NCBI GenBank assembly: GCA_013695855.1
Contig: JACCZR010000234.1
Span: 1 to 5,100, forward strand
DNA length: 5,100 bases
Source of the DNA: Thermoleophilaceae bacterium
GTDB lineage: Bacteria > Actinomycetota > Thermoleophilia > Solirubrobacterales > Thermoleophilaceae
Reading direction: 5' to 3'
The notes beneath the pieces were generated by a model. It saw only the letters and a list, made by a program, of their open reading frames with translations, did no database searches and was not told the origin of the DNA. Positions 1 to 5,022 of this stretch are shown here, one piece after another; position 1 is the first letter of the stretch, and every line of letters starts with the position of its first letter. The translations under genes were made by a program, and so were the position numbers.

Positions 1-1
1 C

Positions 2-415
2 GTCCGCGAGCGCCTGGATCGCACCGCGCACCAGATGGACTTCGCCGTGCCGCTCGGCCGGGCGGCGCAGCTGGTGGTCGTGTCGGTCTTCGCCATCACC
101 GCTGCGGCCCAGGTGGCCGTGTCCACCCTCGTCCTCATGGTCCTCGTGGGCATTCTGCTCGCCGGCGCCGCGGCCACCCTGGCGCTCGCCTTCGGCCTCG
201 GCGGCCGCGAAGTCGCGCGCGAGCTGAGCGCCGGGCGCTACCTGCGCAGCGCCTACCGAGAGGGGCAGCTGATCAGCGTCGAAGGCGTGCGCGGCGAGAT
301 CGTGGCCATGGAGACGGCGGCCACCGTGCTGCGCACCCCGGCGGGCGACACCGTGCGCGTGCCCAACGCGATGCTCTTGAGCTCCGTCGTGACGGTGCAC
401 GAACCCGGCGCCTGA
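2..415 (+). CDS. Small MscS-like mechanosensitive channel-family membrane protein, 5' end missing
   Basis: The frame is open from the window edge, so the N-terminus is missing and 137 codons are visible. ATG 35 is the first internal start, but in-frame residues before it look coding. Numbering from base 2, two hydrophobic segments at about 21-43 and 44-68 look like transmembrane helices. The second runs into an Ala/Gly-rich stretch ending FGLGG, as in the pore-lining TM3 of MscS proteins. Residues 85-133 match the MscS beta domain: a G-Q-L-I-S-V strand, the G-V-R-G-E-I-V turn, a Thr-rich strand, then the RVPNAMLL signature (V-P-N at 120-122). The protein stops right after this domain, so it lacks the C-terminal alpha/beta vestibule domain of E. 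coli MscS. By family it would sit in the cytoplasmic membrane and gate under tension, but channel activity is inferred. It ends 50 bases before the cyclase gene, which seems to have its own promoter. Confidence 0.8.
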   Translation, partial: VRERLDRTAHQMDFAVPLGRAAQLVVVSVFAITAAAQVAVSTLVLMVLVGILLAGAAATLALAFGLGGREVARELSAGRYLRSAYREGQLISVEGVRGEIVAMETAATVLRTPAGDTVRVPNAMLLSSVVTVHEPGA

Positions 416-449
416 CCGGGGCGGAGTCGCGATCCGCCGCCCGGGGGCT

Positions 450-455
450 TAGGAT
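450..455 (+). promoter_or_regulatory. Candidate -10 hexamer (TAGGAT) for the diguanylate cyclase gene
   Basis: TAGGAT fits the actinobacterial TANNNT -10 pattern and ends 10 bases before the TTG start at 466. No purine-rich ribosome binding site lies between them. Transcription would begin at, or a few bases before, the start codon, implying a leaderless or nearly leaderless message. No convincing -35 box is visible about 17 bases upstream. This is a pattern match only. Confidence 0.4.
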
Positions 456-465
456 TCGCCCGACC

Positions 466-1872
466 TTGAGGGAGTCGGAGAAGGGCTCGCCCGTCGAAGA
501 GACCGCAGCGCCAGAGGCCAGAGCGCGCTCGGCGATCGACAGCGCCCACGAAGCGTTCATCGGCATGGATGCCGGCGGGTTCATCACCGACTGGAACCCG
601 CAGGCCGAGGCCACCTTCGGCTGGTCACGGCCCGAGGCCCTCGGCCGCGTGCTCGCCGAGACCATCATCCCGGAGCGCTTCCACGACGACCACTGGCACG
701 GCCTCGAGCGCTACGTCGACACAGGTGAGGCCAAGATCCTCAACACCCGGCTGGAGTTGAGCGCGCTCCACCGCGAGGGATACGAGTTCCCGATCGAGCT
801 CACCATCTCCTCCTCGGGCGACCCCGGCCGCCCGAGCTTCTACGCCTTCCTGCACGACATCTCCGAGCGCCGGCGCTCTGAGCAGTTCCTGCGTGCCCAG
901 CACGCCCTCACCAAAGCGCTGGCCCAAGCCGAGTCCGTCGAGGGAGCCCTTCCCGAGATACTCGCTTCGCTCGGGGGGGCGATGGAGTGGGAGGTCGGCA
1001 GCTACTGGCAACCCGACCGCGAGCACCTGCGCTGTGGGCTGACGTGGCACTCACAGGACCGCACCGACAGCCCTTTCCTGCAGACCACCCGCCGCACGCT
1101 GCTGGCGCCGCCCGAGGGCCTGCCGGGCGAAGCGTGGGCATCCGCCGCGCCCGTGTGGATGACCGACGTGACCGTCAACTCCAACTCCGTGCGCACGGAG
1201 GCCGCCCGCCGTGAAGGCCTGCACTCGGCGGTCGCCCTGCCGGTCCCCGGCGGCGACGGCCTGCGTGGTGTGCTCGAGTTCTTCTCGGTCGAGGCCAGGC
1301 CGCACCAGGCCGAGCTGATGGACATGATGTCCAGCCTCGGCGTCCAAGCAGGCGGCTTCCTCGACATGCTCGAGGAGCGCTCGGAGCTGGTCACCCGCCT
1401 CGAGCGCCTGGCCACCACCGATGCGTTGACCGGCGTGGTCAACCGCCGCGGCTGGGAGGAGGTGCTCGTCCGGGAGATCGCCCGCAGCCGGCGCGACGGC
1501 GCGCCCCTCTACGTGGCGCTCCTCGACCTCGACAACTTCAAGGGCTACAACGACCAGCACGGTCACCAGGTGGGTGACGACCTGCTGCGCGAGACCGCGA
1601 GGGAGTGGCACTCGCGCCTGCGGGCGACCGACATCCTGGCCCGCTACGGGGGCGAGGAGTTCGCGCTCGTGTTCCCCACCAGCCCGCCGGAGACCGAGCT
1701 GCTCGTTGTCGAGCGCCTGCGCACAGCGATGTCCTCAGACTTGACGTGCTCGGCCGGCATCGCGTGCTGGAACCGGGTCGAGACCGCCGAGGAGCTGGTC
1801 GGGCGCGCGGACGCCGCGCTCTACCAGGCCAAGCGCACGGGACGCAACCGCTCGGTGGTTGCCGAAGCCTAA
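466..1872 (+). CDS. PAS-GAF-GGDEF diguanylate cyclase (cytosolic sensor)
   Basis: This 468-residue enzyme should make cyclic di-GMP from two GTP. A PAS domain spans about 22-137 (WNPQAE at 43-48, FGW at 51-53, closing with FLHDISERRR at 128-137). A GAF-like domain follows at about 145-300 (P-V-W-M-T-D at 229-234, A-L-P-V at 257-260), then a short linker helix at 303-316. The GGDEF domain (317-468) begins TDALTGVVNRRGW, with Mg-binding LLDLDNFK at 352-359 and the active-site loop GGEEF at 395-399. An RxxD inhibitory site (R386 to D389) lies nine residues ahead of the loop, as in PleD, so product feedback is expected. No signal peptide or membrane helix is seen; the PAS and GAF ligands are unknown. 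TTG 466 is chosen because the only later in-frame start near the N-terminus, ATG 565, would cut into the PAS domain. No EAL domain is present. Confidence 0.93.
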   Translation: MRESEKGSPVEETAAPEARARSAIDSAHEAFIGMDAGGFITDWNPQAEATFGWSRPEALGRVLAETIIPERFHDDHWHGLERYVDTGEAKILNTRLELSALHREGYEFPIELTISSSGDPGRPSFYAFLHDISERRRSEQFLRAQHALTKALAQAESVEGALPEILASLGGAMEWEVGSYWQPDREHLRCGLTWHSQDRTDSPFLQTTRRTLLAPPEGLPGEAWASAAPVWMTDVTVNSNSVRTEAARREGLHSAVALPVPGGDGLRGVLEFFSVEARPHQAELMDMMSSLGVQAGGFLDMLEERSELVTRLERLATTDALTGVVNRRGWEEVLVREIARSRRDGAPLYVALLDLDNFKGYNDQHGHQVGDDLLRETAREWHSRLRATDILARYGGEEFALVFPTSPPETELLVVERLRTAMSSDLTCSAGIACWNRVETAEELVGRADAALYQAKRTGRNRSVVAEA

Positions 1873-1890
1873 AGGCCCGGCTGGAGCTGG

Positions 1891-2052
1891 TCAGTGCCCG
1901 CCGCCGGCTTGGTCGAGCTTGTCCCTGCCCTCGTCCAGGGCTTCTTGATCGATGTCCGGGTTGCCCGGGGGCGTGGTGGCCTCGTGGGTGGGATCGGGTG
2001 GAGTGGTCGTGGGGCGGTCCTCGCCCGCGGGGTCTTCTTGGCTCTCGGTCAT
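1891..2052 (-). CDS. Small acidic proline-rich protein, 53 residues, unknown function
   Basis: A short reading frame runs from ATG 2052 to TGA 1891. I count 14 Asp/Glu against three Arg/Lys, eight prolines, and no cysteine or hydrophobic core. Residues 1-32 are rich in Pro, Thr and acid, with TTTPPDPTHE at 15-24 and TTPPGNPD at 26-33, and should be disordered. Residues 33-49 (DIDQEALDEGRDKLDQA) could form a short amphipathic helix, and the end is AGGGH. It lies 30 bases after the lipoate-family gene on the same strand and is probably the last gene of that cluster. No Shine-Dalgarno motif is visible; a GC-rich hairpin lies just upstream. The orderly composition, the position filling the gap exactly, and the 18-base convergent spacing to the cyclase stop argue for a real gene. 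I do not recognise a named family, and chance cannot be excluded. Confidence 0.6.
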   Translation of the reverse strand: MTESQEDPAGEDRPTTTPPDPTHEATTPPGNPDIDQEALDEGRDKLDQAGGGH

Positions 2053-2077
2053 GCCCGGGTGCGTACCCGCCCCGGGC
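2053..2077 (-). repeat. GC-rich inverted repeat between the lipoate-family gene and the 53-residue gene
   Basis: GCCCGGG (2053-2059) and CCCGGGC (2071-2077) can pair as a 7-bp stem with an 11-base loop. A competing inner hairpin pairs CGGGT (2056-2060) with ACCCG (2065-2069) around a four-base loop. There is no U tract, so it is not a standard intrinsic terminator. It directly abuts the ATG of the small gene and could affect its translation or mRNA processing. At this GC content short repeats also arise by chance. Confidence 0.25.
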
Positions 2078-2082
2078 AGCAG

Positions 2083-2835
2083 CTACTCGCCGGGGGAGAG
2101 ATGCTCCGGGGCCAGGCGGCGCGCCAGCTCCAGCGTCTCCTCGTCGAGCCCGGCCTCCTCGAGCTCGTACTCGCTCGCGAACGCCTCGCGCAGCGCGCCG
2201 ATCGTCGTCTGCACCGTGGCCGTGGGCGCTTCGTCGGCCACCGCGCCCGTCGCGCCGGGATCCCAGTCGAGCCTCATCGCGCTGTAGACCGGGACGAGGA
2301 TGTCACGCACGCGGTCGGCCCCCTCGACCACGATCACCCCGCCCACGTGGGCGCCGCCCGAGATCAGGCGCTGGCCCACCCCCATCAGCTTGGTGCGCCC
2401 GCCGGCGCTCACGCTGTGCGAGCCCGGGCAGTACTCGCCGGGCACCTCTCCCACCCGAGCGTCCACTCCGAGCGCCCGCAGCGCACCGGCCACGCGGGCA
2501 GCGATCGCGTCGAACCGCGGGCGCACGCCCGAGCGGGGATCGGAGTCGGGGATCGCGTGCGAAAAGGACACCGTCCCCTCGTGGAACACCGCCGCGCGAC
2601 CGCCGGCCAGGCGCTCGATCCCCTCGAAGCCGCCGGCCCGGGCGGCCCTCACCGCCTCCCCGTAGCCGGGGCCGACCACGTCGAGCTTGCCAAAGGCCAC
2701 GATGGGGCCCGGCCGGGCCAGGCGCAGCGTCTCGGGCAGCTGGCCCGCCGCAACGCGCATGAGCAGCGCGCGCGACACCGCGGTGTCCAGGGCGGGATCG
2801 CCGGGGTAGGAGTCGAGGATTACGCGCAAGTACAT
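2083..2835 (-). CDS. Lipoate-protein ligase / octanoyltransferase family protein (LplA/LipM-like)
   Basis: This 250-residue protein belongs to the BPL/LplA/LipB acyl-transfer fold, which attaches lipoyl or octanoyl groups to lysines of E2 and GcvH lipoyl domains in the cytosol. Visible signatures are the RLAGGRAAVFHEGTVSFS block at 75-92, matching the family R-x-x-G-G-x-x-V-x-H motif, and KLMGVGQR at 149-156, containing the conserved substrate-binding lysine. Between them, EYCPGSHSV (134-142) places Cys136 13 residues before Lys149, close to where LipM octanoyltransferases keep their catalytic cysteine. Ligase versus transferase is therefore unresolved. ATG 2835 is chosen because MYLRVILDS resembles the family N-terminus. 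GTG 2874, with AGGA three bases before it, would add 13 residues. The gene follows the Fe-S assembly gene by 60 bases (21 from the GTG), probably as one transcript, which fits a lipoate-supply role. Confidence 0.85.
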   Translation of the reverse strand: MYLRVILDSYPGDPALDTAVSRALLMRVAAGQLPETLRLARPGPIVAFGKLDVVGPGYGEAVRAARAGGFEGIERLAGGRAAVFHEGTVSFSHAIPDSDPRSGVRPRFDAIAARVAGALRALGVDARVGEVPGEYCPGSHSVSAGGRTKLMGVGQRLISGGAHVGGVIVVEGADRVRDILVPVYSAMRLDWDPGATGAVADEAPTATVQTTIGALREAFASEYELEEAGLDEETLELARRLAPEHLSPGE

Positions 2836-2895
2836 GAATAGCCCGGCTGGCTTGCACCGGGCCGGCCGTCCCACGCTTCCTGGTGGCTCAGCGCG

Positions 2896-3195
2896 CTAGA
2901 AGCCCAGCGCGAACTTCGCTTCTTCGCTCATCTTCTCCGGTGTCCACGGGGGGGTGAACACCATCTTGGGGAAGACGCGCTCCACGCCGTCCAGCTCACC
3001 GACGAACTCCTCCATCTGCTCGGAGACCTCCGGCCCGATGGGGCAGCCGGGCGAGGTGAGCGTGAAGGTCACGAAGACCTCGGGGCCCTCGACCTCCACG
3101 TCGTAGACCAGGCCGAGCTCGACGAAGTCGAGACCCAGCTCGGGATCGATGACGTTCGTGAGCGCTTCGGTCACGTCTTCCTTCGTCGGAGGCAT
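2896..3195 (-). CDS. SufT/MIP18-family (DUF59) iron-sulfur cluster assembly factor
   Basis: This 99-residue protein matches the FeS_assembly_P (MIP18/DUF59) family at full length. The N-terminal helix leads into VIDPELGLDFVELGLVYDV (15-33), with the conserved D-P-E at 17-19. Next comes a beta strand with TLTSPGCPIGPEV (45-57), whose Cys51 is the family's invariant cysteine, then PPWTPEKMSEEAKFALGF (82-99), the usual C-terminal W-T-P-x-x-M-S-E block. Members help deliver Fe-S clusters to target proteins in the cytosol; PaaD-like proteins share the fold but usually carry extra C-terminal cysteines, absent here. It is the first gene of the minus-strand cluster and lies 25 bases from the divergent FxsA gene. 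A TAACCT hexamer six bases before the ATG suggests leaderless transcription. Target enzymes cannot be read from sequence; the neighbouring lipoate-family gene hints at lipoyl synthase. Confidence 0.92.
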   Translation of the reverse strand: MPPTKEDVTEALTNVIDPELGLDFVELGLVYDVEVEGPEVFVTFTLTSPGCPIGPEVSEQMEEFVGELDGVERVFPKMVFTPPWTPEKMSEEAKFALGF

Positions 3196-3201
3196 ACCTG
3201 A

Positions 3202-3207
3202 AGGTTA
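3202..3207 (-). promoter_or_regulatory. Candidate -10 hexamer (TAACCT) for the minus-strand Fe-S/lipoate cluster
   Basis: On the minus strand TAACCT fits TANNNT and ends six bases before the ATG at 3195, putting the expected transcription start at or beside the A of ATG. The bases between (TCAGGT) offer at best a poor ribosome binding site. Any -35 region would lie inside the FxsA coding sequence; none is obvious. Confidence 0.45.
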
Positions 3208-3208
3208 G

Positions 3209-3214
3209 TAGGGT
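3209..3214 (+). promoter_or_regulatory. Candidate -10 hexamer (TAGGGT) for the FxsA-unknown-HAD cluster
   Basis: TAGGGT fits TANNNT and ends six bases before the ATG at 3221, the same spacing as the divergent hexamer one base away on the other strand. No Shine-Dalgarno sequence fits in the six bases between, so a leaderless message is the simplest reading. Any -35 element would lie in the Fe-S gene; no clear match is seen. Confidence 0.45.
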
Positions 3215-3220
3215 CCGAGC

Positions 3221-3667
3221 ATGCGGCTATTGGGGCTCGTCGTGCTGTTCATCGTGCTGCCGATCGCCGAGCTCTACCTGATCTATCGGGTCGGCGACAG
3301 CATCGGAATCTGGTGGACGCTGGCCCTCCTGGCCGCCGACTCGATCATCGGCTCGCTGCTGCTGCGCTCTCAGGGGCGGGCGGTGTGGCGCCGCTTCCAG
3401 CACACGATGGAGTCGGGCCGCATGCCCCACCGTGAGGTGCAGGACGGCGTGCTGGTCATCTTCGGCGGCGCGCTGCTCATAACACCGGGCTTCCTCACCG
3501 ACATCCTGGGCCTGCTCCTGTTGCTCCCGCCCTCCCGCGCGGTCATCCGCCGCTTCGTCATGCGAGCCGTCGCCCGGAGAGCCGCCGACCGCGTCGAGCA
3601 CGGGGTTTGGGACGTGGAAGGCAGCGCCACCGAGGTCGAGCTGCCGCGGCAGCGCCTCGAGCGGTGA
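3221..3667 (+). CDS. fxsA: FxsA family membrane protein
   Basis: This 148-residue protein matches the FxsA/YtzA family across its conserved part. A first hydrophobic segment (about 3-22) holds P-I-A-E-L at 14-18, with the family's conserved Glu17. A second (about 29-48) carries A-D-S-I-I-G-S at 39-45. The cytosolic linker ends GRMPHREVQDGVLV (66-79), and a third hydrophobic block (about 77-103) contains LLITPGFLTDILG (85-97) and ends LPPSR. The C-terminal tail is basic, then acidic, and variable. E. coli FxsA relieves F-plasmid exclusion of phage T7 when overproduced; its normal role is not known, so little function can be transferred. It is the first gene of a plus-strand cluster and its TGA overlaps the GTG of the next gene by four bases. 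The start is fixed by homology and by the adjoining -10-like hexamer. Confidence 0.92.
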   Translation: MRLLGLVVLFIVLPIAELYLIYRVGDSIGIWWTLALLAADSIIGSLLLRSQGRAVWRRFQHTMESGRMPHREVQDGVLVIFGGALLITPGFLTDILGLLLLLPPSRAVIRRFVMRAVARRAADRVEHGVWDVEGSATEVELPRQRLER

Positions 3668-4371
3668 CCGAGCCCGCCCTCTCGGTCGCCTTCTTCGACC
3701 CCGCCCGGCGCGTCCACGCCTTGGCACGAGCCGGCGCGACACTCCTATTCGAGGGCTCCCGCTCGCTGGTCCTCGATGAACCCGCCCGGATCGGCCCCTC
3801 GGGGGGCGGCTACGCAGCCGCGGTCGAGGGGCGCTTCGAGATCGAGTTCGAGCCGATGACAGAGCCCGCCGAGCTGGCCGGTACCCGGGTGTGCGTGTGC
3901 CGGGCGAGTGGCACCCTGGACGGCAGCCCCGTGGAGGGCCTCGGCACGGTGAGCGAGACGCTTCGCCCGCCGTCCTGGGAGGACCTCGATGCGCTGCGCG
4001 CGCTGTCGGTCATCGCCGACGCCGGCCACGCCCTGCTGGTCGTGGCCCGCCGGCCGCGCGGGGTGAGCGGCCATGGGGAAGAGCTCGTCTCTGCGGCGCT
4101 TTTCTCCGAGGGCCGGCTCATGAGCGTGGAGGAAGCTCGCCTCTCCACGGTCTATGACGGCGAGGGCCGCCAGCGTAGCGCCGGCCTCGAGCTGTGGCTT
4201 CCCGGCGAGGACTTCCCGCGCCGCGCGTCGGGCGCCGTGGCCGCGGGCGCCTCGCTCGAGCTCGAGGGCCTACAGGTGCATGCCGCGGTGTTCCGCTGGC
4301 GCCTTCAGGGACGCGAGGCCTACGGCCAGTACGAGCTGGCCGTGCGCGCACCCGCACCCGAAGCGGCGTGA
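3664..4371 (+). CDS. Protein of unknown function, beta-rich, coupled to FxsA and HAD genes
   Basis: I do not recognise this 235-residue protein with certainty. It has no signal peptide or membrane helix. It is full of short alternating hydrophobic/charged stretches typical of beta strands (SVAFFDP at 7-13, RFEIEFEPM after a Gly-rich turn). One helical part around WEDLDALRALSVIADAGHALLV lies mid-protein, followed by further strands. The C-terminal part has LWLPGEDFPRRASG (177-190), FRWRLQG (210-216) and AYGQYELAVR (219-228). This tryptophan/glycine/YE pattern vaguely recalls lipocalin-like AttH or tocopherol-cyclase-like domains, but that is a weak impression. GTG 3664 is chosen because it overlaps the FxsA stop as GTGA. 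An earlier in-frame ATG at 3607 would add 19 low-complexity residues read from inside FxsA. Its stop overlaps the next start in the same way, so its product is probably made in step with both neighbours. Confidence 0.85.
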   Translation: MTEPALSVAFFDPARRVHALARAGATLLFEGSRSLVLDEPARIGPSGGGYAAAVEGRFEIEFEPMTEPAELAGTRVCVCRASGTLDGSPVEGLGTVSETLRPPSWEDLDALRALSVIADAGHALLVVARRPRGVSGHGEELVSAALFSEGRLMSVEEARLSTVYDGEGRQRSAGLELWLPGEDFPRRASGAVAAGASLELEGLQVHAAVFRWRLQGREAYGQYELAVRAPAPEAA

Positions 4372-5003
4372 GCCCGAGCGCGGTCGTCTGCGACTTCGGC
4401 GGCGTGCTGACCACGCCGCTGGTGCACGCGCTGAACGCCTTCGCCGAGAGCTGCGCGACCACCCTCGCCGACCTCGGCCGAGCGATGGCGGCGTCCAGCG
4501 AGCGCACGGGCGAGCACCCCTTGCACGCCCTCGAACGCGGCGAGGTTGCCGAGGCCGAGTTCATGAGGCGCGTCTCCGACGAGCTGCGGGAGGGCATCGA
4601 GCTCTCTGAGCTCGGCGAGGGGTACTTCACCCGCCTCGAGCGAAACGAGCCCATGCTCGCGTTCCTGGCCGAGCTGCGCGGGCGCGGCCTGCGCCTGGCC
4701 CTGTGCACCAACAACGTGCGGGAGTGGGAGCCGCTGTGGCGACCCATGCTTCCCGAGATCGACGACCTCTTCGAGGTGATCGTGGACTCCGGCTTCGTGG
4801 GCACGCGCAAGCCCGAGCCGGAGATCTACGCGATCGTGCTGGACCGCCTGGGCGTGCGGGGGGAGCAGTGCGTATTCATCGACGACGTCGAGGTCAACTG
4901 CGTGGCGGCCGCCGAGGCGGGGATGCATGCCGTCCACTTCATCGACACCGAGCAGGCGATCGCCGACGCGCGCGCGGCGCTGCGTCCCGGCGTGGGCGCC
5001 TGA
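4368..5003 (+). CDS. HAD-superfamily hydrolase, subfamily IA type
   Basis: This 211-residue soluble protein has all four haloacid dehalogenase motif regions. Motif I is VVCDFGGVL (6-14) with nucleophile Asp9. Motif II is LCTNN (112-116) with Thr114. Motif III is TRKPEPEIY (146-154) with Lys148. Motif IV is FIDDVEVN (170-177) with Asp172 and Asp173. A helical cap lies between motifs I and II (about 17-90), as in class IA enzymes. The second Asp of the usual DxD nucleophile motif is Gly11, as in some IA members such as YihX (DLGNV) and dehalogenases. The substrate, probably a small phosphorylated metabolite, cannot be predicted, and dehalogenase activity is not excluded. GTG 4368 overlaps the preceding stop as GTGA, indicating translational coupling; it also puts motif I at the expected N-terminal position. 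Longer upstream extensions in this frame run through the previous gene and are not credible. Confidence 0.92.
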   Translation: MSPSAVVCDFGGVLTTPLVHALNAFAESCATTLADLGRAMAASSERTGEHPLHALERGEVAEAEFMRRVSDELREGIELSELGEGYFTRLERNEPMLAFLAELRGRGLRLALCTNNVREWEPLWRPMLPEIDDLFEVIVDSGFVGTRKPEPEIYAIVLDRLGVRGEQCVFIDDVEVNCVAAAEAGMHAVHFIDTEQAIADARAALRPGVGA

Positions 5004-5022
5004 CCACTGCGACACTCGCCCG

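Noticed and set aside
1051..1611. Minus-strand open frame antisense to the cyclase
   Set aside because: The plus strand carries unmistakable GAF and GGDEF motifs here; the antisense product has no recognisable domain.
1867..1876. GCCT-AA-AGGC as a terminator between the convergent genes
   Set aside because: The stem is four bases with a two-base loop and no T tract, too small to form a stable hairpin.
1605..2762. Plus-strand open frame of 385 codons overlapping the cyclase end and the lipoate-family gene
   Set aside because: Its product is arginine/proline/alanine low complexity with no motif, spans two well-supported genes in other frames, and is typical of spurious frames in GC-rich DNA.
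1894..2841. Plus-strand open frame of 315 codons antisense to the lipoate-family gene
   Set aside because: It is a mirror of the clear LplA/LipM-family coding sequence and shows histidine/alanine/arginine-rich composition without family signatures.
4320..5015. Minus-strand open frame antisense to the HAD gene
   Set aside because: It mirrors the HAD coding sequence, which has all four motif regions in order.
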